This document shows positions 1-13,484 of a stretch of 64,000 nt of DNA, piece after piece. The translations under genes were made by a program, and so were the position numbers. Source of the DNA: Metopolophium dirhodum (taxonomy: Eukaryota > Arthropoda > Insecta > Hemiptera > Aphididae); NCBI RefSeq assembly GCF_019925205.1, contig NC_083568.1, positions 6,094,237-6,158,236 of the forward strand, written 5' to 3'. The notes below the pieces were generated by a model that worked only from the letters and a program-made list of their open reading frames with translations, did not search any database and had not been told where the DNA came from. Each line of letters opens with the position of its first letter. The stretch's first letter is position 1.

Positions 1-3000
1 ACAAAATGTTCATATTTTTAAAACCGCATCCTAAAACTGAAAAAAAAATCATCGATAAGATTTCGATCTCGCGATCTCCGATACACGGGACTTCGTATAA
101 TACCTACAACAATAGTATAATAATATATCGTTAATTTTTCATAATATAATGTGTCAGCTGCTCCAGGTTTTATTGCGGTCTGATTTAATAACATATACAT
201 GACCGAATGGTGCGGTGCCTGATATACATTTGTCTTGCCCTTGACAATCTAAATTCCATTGGCAATTCTCACTTTGCGGGTGTGGTCTATACTTGATCTA
301 GGGTGCACAAGATCAGTTTCGCGTGTCGGCCGATGCTTATCGGGACCTTCTCGTGCGAACACGGTGTCATCATTCATTCCAAGGTCCTGAAGGAAATGTG
401 ATGTTAACGGCCATTGAAACGCGTTCAGTGCGTAATTGTGTTTTTCCCATTAACCATTGTGAAACGCGTAAACGACGGATCGCTGAAATGTTACTCTCTG
501 ACGACGACGAGAATGTGTGGGGAAGGAAAAAAAACTGTCGGAAAAATAATCGGAAATCGGTACGTCGTGCCTCCGTCGGCCGTCGACCGCAGTAATAGTG
601 TCCGCAAATGTACATAATAATAATAATATAATGATTGCATTGCGTCGTAACGTTACGTTATTTATTCATATGCACATGGTGTTATAGTATAATGTACGAA
701 TAATAATGTTTTACCTTAAAAATAATATTATATTACATTACATGTGATATCGGATTTTATTTATAATATTATAATAGTATGTGAATCGGGGCGGTAGTCG
801 GTTACTGTGTTACACGCTGAATGCGATTTTGCTGGCGAAGAGAAAGTTTAATTGAAAAACACAACTAAAGTTTGTCACGTATAGTTCGCCTGCAGCAGTA
901 ATCGTCGCCAGTAAACTGTGATTACACGAAACGAAATGTTGCACACCACAATATTTATCGTGTTTGTTTATAGTGACGGCGGCGATCGTGCTTTATGTAT
1001 ATAAATATATATACCGCCGAATAATTCTAATTTATATGCTATTTAAAACGAAAGTATATTATAGGTATGCCTACCTACCCATATCGTTTTTATCTCGCAG
1101 ACAATAAACCATAATCAGCGTTTGAACCGTAAAAACGTATTGGTATTCAACCAACGTAAATGAATTACCCGGGAATGACTGTACGAAATTTCGAACTAAT
1201 CAAACATCGGCCCCGCCATGAGAGCCGCATATTATACACCATATTGTCTCGGTCCTAATTCTCCTTTTACAACAACCGTCGCGACAACCTCCCCGTCGGT
1301 CATCCGGGAGATAACATCTTATTAAAAAAAAAAAAACGAAAATACATCCATTATGATACTCTTGGAGTATGAATCGTATAATACCACCAATAAAAGTAAA
1401 TCTAAATGACGCGTTAACAAAAACCATAACAATGAGTTGTGATATGTTATAGGTATAAAACTTATAACATAATATTATTATGTAGACCAATAAAAAAAAG
1501 TAAATATTTTTATGTCCAGCACCTTGGCGTCTACTAGCACTAAAATAGCATACACTTTACAATATAATAATATAATATACGCATTATGCGCAGAATGATC
1601 AAACGAGAACGCTCAACCCACTTTGATCCTTATACCCATTCGTTTGAAATCTGATTGTGGAATTTTCAAGTAGGTACCAGGTACCTATTATACCAAATAT
1701 ACCTACATTTTTCAAATTAGAACCTACTCGTTTTGCACTGTGATTATTTATTTGAACATTTTTATTTATGCATCTAAAAAAATTTAAATCCGCAGTTTTT
1801 AGGTTATATGACGGAATAAGAATGATAATGATTTCACATTAAATATAAAATATTTGTAATATTTTAGCCTATTAACTATATAGTTGGTACTTATTATTAT
1901 ACTCGTTCAATCTTTACAGTTATTATAAAATGCTAATAAGTAGGTAATTAATATTAATTACCATAATCTCCAAATCATCTTTAAACCTTTTACCATGGAC
2001 TATTATCCTTAGTAAGCAGGAAGTTACCAGTAAGGTAGAATATTGACTTATATAACACAGGTAGGTACTTACAACGATTTAAAAATAATAATCCACTTGG
2101 CAATAGATTTACAGTAAAAATTGTATTTTTATAATTTGAAAAATATAATTTTGTATATTGTACAGACGGACAGTCCTCAGACGGTTAGAAAGATCTTAGT
2201 ATTTGAGAATATACACTTAAATGTGAATGTACTCAAGAATTCCAACCATAAAAATTTGAACGAATTCGTCGCGTTAGAGGACAATTAATGGGGGTGTAGT
2301 AGTAGTAGTGTATGCTTGGCGAATCACACGTGGTTTGTTGATTATATATTATATTATACTCTTCACCTTTTCCTTTTCAGATTTGGGGAGGGGGTGAGGG
2401 GGAGAACGCCATAATATTTTGTCTGACCGTCTACATCATCGGAGTGTATATTGTTATAATAATATTGTATATACCGATGCTGCACACGGTAATAATATTA
2501 TATATCGTAACGCACACGGCGGCGGTGGCGGCGGCCGTCGACCGCGCGATATATATCATATTTAAAAAACTCGAGTTCGCGTTGTCACGACCCACCGACT
2601 GTATCGGATTATTATTATTATTGAGTACACGATTTCGGGGTCGGCGGGGTATAGAGGCATACTACAGGTAGTGTATGTATAATAATATAATATAGCGACG
2701 ACGGTGCAGACGGTGCGTGGAGGCGAGAGGAAGTCGGATAATACGGCGCGTAATCCGTACGTATTACAATTTTATGCAAATCTAGCGACCAACCCGCGTG
2801 GAGGTGGATACGCGAACACACACACACACACACTGAAATTTACAATAACTTGTGCGACCAGTGTGGTTAGTATACGAGCCGGCAATAACGTTTGGACGAT
2901 GTCTAATAGGTATACACATATTATTATAATAATAATATTAGGTAGGTATCTCATTATATATATATAAACCTATAGGTAGACGAATAAAATATCATACGAC

Positions 3001-3282
3001 ACTCGAGGCTTTCGTCGCAGCTAGACAATATTATATAGGTGTGCGATGCACTTACTACCTATACTCTATATAGACTGCAGGTGCATACAGAGTCGAGATA
3101 TGAAACGGTTGCAGTCGAGGGTATACAGACGAGTGGTCGTTATCATATTTATTATTACTATTACGATTATATCATTATATATTATAATTTCGGTACCTAT
3201 ATTATGTGTACTTAATAAACTTAATACCCAATATATAAGTACTTATACATAGTACGTATTATAGTACGTGTCTTAGACATAT
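1..3282. other. AT-rich sequence without a supported gene
   Basis: Apart from the weak frame at 323-595 it holds a GC-richer patch at 2500-2720 with CG-rich clusters and a (CA)n run at 2816-2833. Nothing else is recognisable. Confidence 0.6.
323..595 (+). other. Unrecognised 90-codon frame, weak
   Basis: It opens at GTG and holds an internal ATG at 402. The first 70 codons have a balanced composition unlike the microsatellite frames around them, ending in an acidic DDDEN and a basic tail. I recognise no domain, and frames also run through on the other strand. It may be a chance frame in a GC-richer patch or a piece of an exon. Confidence 0.15.
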
Positions 3283-3605
3283 TCAAAATAATTTTTTTTT
3301 TTAATTGTCTCCCACCCACTGCAGTAATTGTTGTTTTTGATAAAATTATGTGTTTCTTTAAATTGTCATCGATAATTTCGATTTTACATTTAATTAACAC
3401 GTGAACAAAGCCGCTCATTATTGTGTAGTAAAACCGTTACCTATAACTTATTCAATATTCAATATAGAAAATTTGACTCTTTGTAAAAAATCGAAAAAAT
3501 TCTTTCAGGGAAACACTCAAACACTTAATTTTATCAAGTACCTACGACAATTATAATTACAGATGGGTGGGAGGCAAACTAAAAAAAAAAATTGTATTTT
3601 AAATA
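3283..3605. repeat. Fold-back element, CTCCCACCCACTGCA family
   Basis: A left arm containing CTCCCACCCACTGCAG, TTGATAAAATTA and TTTCGATTTT is mirrored by a right arm containing AAAATCGAAAAAA, TAATTTTATCAA and TGGGTGGGAG. Arms are about 100 bases and imperfect, with T-rich outer ends. There is no coding content. The left arm recurs at 10795-10880. Confidence 0.6.
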
Positions 3606-6281
3606 GGTCTAATATATATAGTACCTATATAGTATGCACATAATATGACTGCATCGCGTCGCGGTCATGTCGTTCGTGCGCGCGATAATATTATATAATT
3701 GTAGGGAGAATGCGGCGTGTAAGTTGATCGTTAAATATCGTCGATTATACACATCCATTATTATATGTGTAGGTACATCACGCGTATTGTATAACGCTGC
3801 AGCATAATAATAGATATAATAGTATAATATGTAATGTGCACTGAATTATGGTTAAATGTGCGGACGGCACTGCGACGAGTTATCCAATCGTGCAGTATAT
3901 TAAAACACATTTTAATACCTATTATAATATTATATTATTCCACACCGTGCAGCAATTCGGTACACGACACGAACCTAGACAATGCGTCGTACACAATATG
4001 TAATAATAATAATAATAATAATAAGTAATATTTTGACGCTTTTCCGTATTTTTCCAAACGTAATATCTGAAAATCCGAGACCGATTTTCTCATTGAAGAA
4101 CACAGATTTCAGAAATCATCAAGTTCATCTCAAAATACTATCTAACTAACCAACTCTGGGATTAATCGACGTAGGTATAATATATCACAAACTAATTATT
4201 CATTGTAAATATTAACAAATTTCTATATGAAATACCTTCAAGAAATGTTAGGTATACCCTAGTACAACCCTAGTAATTAAAATAAATAAATTAAAAAAAT
4301 TTTTTTTTTTAAAAGATTCCATATCATTTCAGTTTGATGACAGGTCACGGATTCACTCAGACACGTATACAGGAGGGGTTTAAAATGGGGAGATTAATAG
4401 TTGTGTAATTTATTTATATCAATCGTTTATGAACCCCCCTCCACCACTGAATTTTTTTTTTTGTGTACGTGCTTGGATTCGCTCTATAATACTATTAAAG
4501 TATCTACCAACACATTAATACGTCCTCTCTGATAGGTATAACTTATATTGAGCCCGACATCAGCATCAGACCATTGTACCGGTGTACGTGGCACTAAGGG
4601 ATCTTTTTAATGACTGTGGGATTTTTATATAGGTACTGTTTTATATTTTTAATTGCTGATATTTTTAACCAATTTTTACGAACGATTAAAACGTATACCA
4701 ATATTATATTATGTAACTATTATACATGTATATTTATTATCATACATAATAATATGTAATTACTATATTTGATATTATATGTTATATTTTGCAGTAAAAT
4801 ACAAATAACCGATTTAATCCGCTTCGCGACGAAATCGGACTTGACGAATACGTCTTAATATTGTTATGTGAAAGTGGTATACAAACAACGGTATATTGCG
4901 TGTGTGCGCACCATAAAAATATGTATACAACGTTTTTATTTGCTCACGTAGTTATATTTCAATGGATGAAACGACGTATTTTATGAATCACACATTATTA
5001 TTACTATTACTATCCACATTTACAAATAATAATAATAATCTGGTACAAATATATTTGCATAATAATAATATATTCTAATGTAGGTATATTTATAATTTTA
5101 TTATATTCTATAGTAACATTGATTTCAAACGAAAATTACACGACATATCTTAGGTCGAGTGCATTACGATAATATATTGTCATGATTGAATACCATAATA
5201 ATATAATATTTTATGTAGGTAATACACCTCACACAGTATTAGTATGTATATATATGGCCATATCATTATTGTAATACATATTTTTTATAATATATACGCA
5301 AAACATATTATTATTATTGTTATTATTATATACGTATACGTTATTCGCGTCCTATGCGGTTAATAAATATTAATATATTTTTCAAAGTCGAACACATGTT
5401 TATTTTACGTCCATTAAAATATTTTTAAAAACAACCAAAGGAATAATAAAAATGATATCGTCCACGTATAGTCGCTGCAGCGGACTTTGTGAAATAATAT
5501 ATGATATTAATATCTGCATATTAATAATTAATCTAAATTCAATGTGTTTCGACGTTTGATTTACGGTCTCCGAAAATGTTCGTAACGTCGTATAATATTC
5601 CACCGCCACGTATATATTATTAATAAATGTATCTATCAAAACTGAAACTAATTTACCTATTAAGCCTTCCGAACGTCTCCCGTGTAATCTATTCGTGTAA
5701 TTTATATTGTGTGCGCGGTGTGTCCTGCCTCGGAATATAATTATTACGCCGCCAGTGAAAAATGTTTTTGTCTCGGTGTGTGTGTGTGTGTGTCTACAAA
5801 CTTTTGCCCATACCTATCATTGATTATATATTATACAGTGTTGTAGGTATATACAACTATGCAACAAACATATAGGTAATATTATTATGAGAATTCAAAC
5901 TAATCGTATAAAATATTTTTAACGAGACAATGTATAGGTAACGCGCGCTCAGCCCGTTCGGGAAGGTAAAAAAAATAAAAAAAACCTATACGTGATAATA
6001 ATATAATATGGGAAAGATCGGTGGGGCTTGCCGACGTCGTAGAATAATCAGGTAGTAGCCGCGGTACGTTATGCAGATGAATCGTTGGATTTGGATCCAC
6101 GTCGTCTCGGAATAATATGTGCATGTTTCACGTATAATAATAATAATAATATTACGACGATTATAAATTAATGACGATATATTATTATTCAACTCCTATA
6201 GCACTGTGGGTTTAATTAAAAATATCAATCTCCGCCGCCGTATAGGTACACGTGGACAACGTTGACGCTGGGCACATTGTA

Positions 6282-6313
<32 letters not shown>

Positions 6314-9300
6314 TGTATATATAGGTACGCCGTTCATAAATAATTATCCAACGAAATATTATTACTAATTGGCGATCATTAAAACGGCGGCCGTACGATC
6401 TGATAAGATAATTTGTACCTCACATCAATTAGACGCGTTCGAGATCTTATAATATATATATAATATTAGGTACCTACGAGTATATAATATAGCTGGCACA
6501 GGTATGACACAGTTATAGGTACGCGACTCCGATGAAAAAAACCAAAAATAAATTTTTTTTCTCATCCGATGTCTTACGATAATATTTCAACGTAAAGCTC
6601 CGCACAAACAGTCATGTCCTGCGTACGAAGCGATGCACACCAATCATCTAATTAATTATTATCCTTTTCGTTTTTTTTATTTATCACGATCGAAAATAAT
6701 TTTACGTCTACGCCCCGTAAGAATAAGTTATTTCAGACACGGCATCGGGGAGGCGAACTAGTTGTAATCGGCGCAGATGAGAAGATTATTAAGGATAGGC
6801 GTAAATGGAAAAACGGAGTGAGTTAATAGAGTGAGTTCTGTCCATATGGGTATATATTATGTGTATGTATACGAATTCAAAAACGTCTTATCATCATACA
6901 TTAGTACACATTTGAGATGTCAATACACTCGCGAGTAGATATACCGAAAAAGAAGGCGTAGTCAATTTACTCGTGAAATAATACAAATCATATAATTCAA
7001 TATACCTACCTACTTAACAGTTAACATACGCGTACTTACATGTAGATATGATTGAAAACCGTCGTAAATTTAAATCAAAAATGTTAGTCTTATACGATAT
7101 TATTGGACCGCACATAATGCGACGTACCCATGTGTTATATTATCATAACATATTACTATCTATACCTAATAGTGATGATATAAAATATGGATACTTCTTT
7201 AATAGTCGAAACTGCACTAATCTGCAGTAATAAAGAATCCTAAGAACGCCACTGAGCATCTACATCTACTGGAAATTTTAGAAAAATCTGCTTTTAAAAT
7301 ATTTCACTATCGCGGGCTAGACGTTTTTATAATGTCTTGACGAACAATAATTTAGTTAAAGAAAACTTTTTTTTTCTCTGAACGCTAATTTCTATAAAAT
7401 TAGGTACAATTAGGTACCTACTCGCGATGAGTAACTATAGATTGTATTACAGTGCTACACGGTAGCAACGACGTAGGTACTGACACGAAACGGAAAATGA
7501 AAATAATTGTAATAATTATAAAATGTATGAATGAATTTATTTATGGTGCAACGTACATGACGTATAAAAAACTAAATAAAAAATAACATAATTGAATATA
7601 CCTACGATACAAATACGCGTATGGGGGAGGTACATAGTTTTAATTTCTTTCGATTTGAACGCACACAGTCATATTATTTCTGCGTTCGTACAACCATTAT
7701 TTCCACGAACATAAATCAAACTGTGGCCTAGTTATTGTTTTCAATTAATTTTGTCACGCTGCTGGTAACTGGTAAGTACAAAAAAATGCCGATACACACA
7801 CACACGAAGTATCAGCTACCGCCTACCGACTATCTATATATATGTATATTAAAATGTGTACAGCTTTTACGTTCGGTCCCTATATATTATACTTTATATA
7901 CATACGAATAATCGAACGAGTGACGAGGGTTCCGTTATCGGAGAGTGCCCTTTCGGTTGAGTGACAAAACAATACGCAGCAATAACAATTATTACGGCCA
8001 TTATATACGTCAAGTCGTCAACTCTTCTCTTGTAATATATTGTGTACGTATTGTAATATAGACCGTCGTTTATTGACACGCGTTTGTTATAATGTCGTTA
8101 GGCGATCGCGATATTATTATTATTGTTAAGTATTAATTGTATTATCTGAGAGTACGACCTGCGCCCCGACGGACACGTCGTGATGACGTACGATGAGTGC
8201 AGACTCAAACGGTCGTGACAATAATAATATTATAATATACATATCATGATATTATTATCGATAATTATTATATTGTTAAATTACGATCGAATAGTAATAA
8301 TATGTCGTTTCGTCGGCGTCCCGCTCGCTCCTAATGGGTGTTTCTCGCGTTATCATTAAAATATCGGTTTAGAGAGCTGAAAGATAGAGCTTATATAGGT
8401 AGTGCCCCAAAAACCTACCGTGTGTGGCACATATTATAATTACTATTCAGTATAAGAGCAATGTGCGTAATCCAAGTGTTATTTTTGTTTAGTAATAAAT
8501 ATTATATAGGTACTGCGTATCACATAATACTTAGGTACAAAAGGATTCTCACATCTGGTCCTGCAACTCACCGCAGCCAGGACGCGATCGAAATAACTTA
8601 TTCTGCCTTGCCGCGACGATGACCGACACGAATATTAAGCGTCGGTGGCGAACGAAGGCCGAAGGCTTGGACACCTTCAAAGTCTGCTGACAGATTAAGG
8701 AAACTTGTATGTTATATAGGATTAGCGAATACTCGGAAATACCTCGTACCGAACTTTCGCCGGTAACTTCGGTAAAATGTATCGTACAAAGTTTTTGAAA
8801 TCCACATGAACGTGTTAAAACTGCTATAGAACAAGAAAAAGATTTTTAAATAATAAATATTGTGTATACTACCTATTTGTATAATATGGTTCAGTCGGGT
8901 TAACTTTCGAACCGATAAAGGTGATTGGATGGAAAATACTATTATAATATATACAGGCACGAATATCTGTGAACTATCCGTTCATTGATGTGCATAAAAT
9001 ATATTGCTTCGAGACGTGTTGTAGTAAATACACCTAGTCACGGAGATCGTAATTTAGTATATTTTAATATAAAAGCTTCGTAAGCTTGCATTCCAGGAGT
9101 AGAAATATTATCCAATTAAAATATTAATTTGTACAGTCGTCGAGCGTTCAAACCGTTATATCATGATGGTTTAATGAGCTATAAAATGTTTCATATTTAT
9201 ATGATAAATAAAAAGTCGTTACGTCATGATTTACGATTGGTTTTCACTAATTATTATAGAAATCATTATAAAATTAACTAATATAAATACATCCATTTCG

Positions 9301-10794
9301 TGCTGTTCATATCATACTATTAATGTTGATGCTAAGACATAATGCGTACGAATAAGTTATGCATGTTTAATATACATACGTTTTAAATTTATTTATCTTA
9401 TGGAAATTGTAAGTTTCTTTTTATAGTATTATTATATTGTGTATTTACTGTGTAGGTACATTATACTTATTATTTTCCTACACGAGCAATATAATCTTAT
9501 ATCGATGGCTATTTCCAATTCTCATTTCACTTCATTTTATTCTAATTTTACTACTATTATCAAATATTTACTTATAATGCACTACTTGTTGAAAACAATT
9601 TTTTAAATCTAATTTATCTGCTATGATATTTTAAGATAAAAAAAAAACATGACATTCATTATCTCTACCTGCGATGACTATACTATTCGTATGATAATTT
9701 TCTAAAAATATTATAATTGGTACAATTCAGTAATTGTGTTGATATACAAAATATACACTTGTTATGTATGACCTCAATTAGGAAATAGAAAAATAAACTT
9801 ATATATACATTGTACAATACTTTAAAGACGATGTATCTTCATCTTAGATGACTGATAGATTTATTTTAATCTATATAAAAACTATCAAGATAAACACTGT
9901 TTACACCGGTGACCCATATAATTATAATATAATATACTGTATATCACTATATCTAATATGATGTATGAAATAAAATATGCTATTGGTATGGTCAAACTGA
10001 ACAGTACGAACCAAAGACCGCACCTTATAAGTACGATATTGAAAATAATAATGATAATAATATAACGGTCGTGGGGGTTTCTTATAGTATTTAAAAATAT
10101 TGTAGATACCTATGTTTTATATTATGTATAGGTATACATTTTCGTTACATTTTATTCGTTATTAAATGTTATTCGGTGGGCGACTATAATATAAATTGCG
10201 CCCAGAGACATCATCATCAGAGCAAGTGAGAAGGAGAGAGAGAGAGAAAAAGAGACAATAAAATGAAATAAAAAGTATATCGAATTCAATCGTGCGCAAA
10301 AAATTATGTTCGGAAATTATTTTTTTATTGCCCCGCGAACGTGACCCACATCCCATAATATATCTACGTAGGTATTCACTAAACTATAATAATATGACGA
10401 ATCCAGCTGTACCGACCGATTGTGTTGGCAATTTACGCGCATGTGTGCGCGTATTACATGCGTGAGCACACAGCGCTAATTTCAATCAATTAAATATACA
10501 TTTATTATTATTGTTATTATTATTTTTTTTTACATTTTACTTTTGATTTTGCAAATCATTCGCTCGACGTACCGTAAAAACGTGCGAGGCCTCAAAACGC
10601 AATCGCTATTGCTCAATAATCGTTTCGAGCGTAACAAAATATATTATTTTATTATTTTTTATGAATATACCGTTTAATCTTTAAAATCATGTGCGTGTAT
10701 TATTGTATTTATGGGTCTCCCGTTTGAAGTTTAGGTATAGTAATATGCACATAATAATAAATAATATTCTAGAGTTCTAGACTCTATAGTTACT
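3606..10794. other. AT-rich sequence without a supported gene
   Basis: Microsatellites are present: (TAA)n 4001-4023, (GT)n 5776-5793, (TA)n about 6287-6322, and a (GA)n patch at 10232-10248. An isolated hAT-like end GAACGCCACTG is at 7244-7254. A GC-richer patch at 8570-8700 holds only a 23-codon frame. Confidence 0.6.
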
Positions 10795-11085
10795 CAAAAA
10801 AAAAAAAATGTTTCTTTATCTTCACCTCCCACCCACTGCATTGATAAAATAAAGTGTTTTCTTGAAGGAATTTATTTTCGATTTTTTCAAATCCAAGCTT
10901 ATTAAAAGAGCTTTAAATTATATATGGTCATTTTTAATTCATTTTCACGACATTGGTATATTTTATTGGGCATAGGTATCTACTTGTCTGTATAAATAAC
11001 AAAATAATACGTAAAATGTTGTGATAAAATAAATGACCATGCATAATTTAAAGCTGTTTTAAAAAGCTTCAAAATGAGCCCCAAT
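10795..11085. repeat. Fold-back element related to the one at 3283
   Basis: The left part (ACCTCCCACCCACTGCA, GATAAAATAAAGTGTTT, TTCGATTTTTTC) matches the left arm at 3308-3400. The inner part has its own stem: AGCTTTAAATTATATATGGTCATT at about 10908-10931 pairs with AATGACCATGCATAATTTAAAGCT at 11032-11055, leaving a loop of about 100 bases. Confidence 0.55.
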
Positions 11086-13103
11086 GAAGTCCCAGCTATC
11101 TCAACAGTTCAAAAGAGTTACAACAGTTTTAATAAACAATGAGCATGTTGATCAAATCGAAAATCTAAATTATCGATGAGACCAAAAAATATACCTTCTG
11201 TAAAATCGTATGATCAGTAAGTATATTATTACTGTATGACAAAATAGTATAATGTACAATGTACATAGTACCTATATAGTTGTTATAAAATTAATATGTC
11301 TTAACTTCTATAATAGTATCACTGGTTCGTCAATCGTATGAATATAAATAATTTTTCTGTGTTTTTAACGATTTTATAACTGAAGTATTAAAGATTTTAC
11401 CGGGAAATTCTGCAAAGACTTAAGTTATTTAATACGAACAGAAATGTCGAATTTGTTTTAATACTTCAAATAATATCGGTCATAAAAATAAACAATGTTA
11501 AAATATAAAAATTTCATAAAATCGGTAAATAATGTATTATGGTATCGTAACAAAAAAAAAAAAAAAATATAAACATTCCAGAAATTTTAAATACATGTAT
11601 GCAACGAAAACATTGATAAATAATTTATAATATACTTAGGTATAAACAGTATCTATAAAACAAACATGTTGTTTTAATGTTATAACGTAGTTGGGTATTG
11701 GAAATTCGTAAATGAAAATAAACTTATTAAATTCCTTTAAGAGACATGATATTGTGCAAACTCGTGCATAACATACATTTTTTTAACATACAATTTCGAG
11801 AGTCAATAATAAAATATGTATTACGTGCTCGACGTTTAAACCTTTAAAAAGAACGTATATAATATAATATTATGTACCTACGACGGAGCACGCCCATAAT
11901 ATGTACACAGATGGGTATGTATACTTACGTACATTTAAGTATATTATTATGTGTCGAACAATCGAAAAGTTTTGAATTATCATCAGATAACGAGTCTTAC
12001 ACGTGCAGCGTATCTCACGTAATATTATGCTCTAAATACGATGCACAAAGTTTACAAAATGTCTAATGACATTTTAAATGTTCCGAAGGCAGCTACCGTT
12101 CACTGCCGACGAAGCGCGATTGCCGACAAATTCTAGATTAACGAGATATTTATTATATATACTATACGGACAGACAATGCGTATACGAGAGCATTGTATT
12201 ATTACTTTTGTTGTATACTTATAATGTTATGTATGTGATCGATGTTCGCAGCTATCTCTGCAGGGTATTACAATTCTAAATCAGACGTTGATCGTTATTT
12301 GATTTTTACACCAATCTGCACGGAGGAAATCGCGTTGCGTTTTTGCGTATGTGCATAAACCATAACAATATAATAATACGATACATATTATAATGTTATA
12401 TTATCTGTACTTGCGAATTTCCAATGATTCATGCGTATAGAAGTTTCGAGTTTTACTCAAGTACGAAATATAATATATGTAATAAAATCATACTAAATCC
12501 GATTGATTTCGTCAACGGTAACGTATAATATAATGCAACTCACGTATTATTATGTTACAGAGTGATTCGTTTGATAGTATACGCACGTTGTCTCAAAAAG
12601 TGTTAACGTTTTTGAAAATATTATTTTTCATAATTTAAAGTCATTATACTGAAGTACAAAACAAAATGAAAAAAAATTATATTTTCTCTTATTTTGTATT
12701 GTTATCATTTTTTAAGAGGCATACATTTCAATTATCCAAGTCAAGTTAAAAACGCATGCTTTTATCAAAAAATAAAGTAAAAACTAAAAAATTATTACGA
12801 TAAAATTCGTAAAAAATATTATTTTATTTTGTAATGACATTCTCAAATTAATAATCGCTGTGATAACTATATACTGTTATAATAATCACATCGCCCTAAA
12901 AGAAAATTATTTATAAAAACTTAAATTTTGTTTCGAATGATGATATTTTTTTATACAACTGATTGTTTGTTTTAAATGTCATATTTCTTTCTTATACCAT
13001 AACAATGGGCGATCTTACGTTGGAGAGGAGGGTTCCCTCGTGACCTTTTATTTTCAAATATTATTTCTATATTATATGATATTATATTATTTATTTAATT
13101 TTA
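11086..13103. other. AT-rich sequence without a supported gene
   Basis: There is a 16-base A run at 11552-11567 and a GC-richer patch near 12080-12135. Nothing else is recognisable. Confidence 0.55.
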
Positions 13104-13484
13104 GATTCTGAGCGGAGCAAGAAAGCTAGTGGTTTTACAATGGTGCTTATTTTTATTTTTTATATATCCTGTATACAACATTTCTACCAGAAGGAGTACT
13201 TCGATTTCAACATATACTACCTTATCTTTTAGAAAATTGGATCAAGATGGTACTTTAAATAGGTCATTTATCGATTTTATCAATAGTTATTTAATGCCAC
13301 GGGAACAACCATCAAGAAATTACGAAAAACACATAAAAATGGGATTTTAATTTTCAACGCTTTGCTTATCACCATAGAAACGAATAAAAAATTATAATAT
13401 TATAATATTAATTCAACTTACATGATATAATAAATAATAACAATATAAAATATCCAGACTGACAAACTGTCTCCGCTCAAAATC
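13104..13484. mobile_element. MITE of the GATTCTGAGCGGAG family, short copy
   Basis: It begins GATTCTGAGCGGAG and ends CTCCGCTCAAAATC. Just inside the right end is the AAAATATCCAGACTGACAA block, which has a counterpart (AAAATATCCTAGGCTGACAA) in the intronic copy at 31095-31954. A 73-codon frame (13129-13350) falls inside but resembles no known transposase, so this is treated as non-autonomous. Confidence 0.7.
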
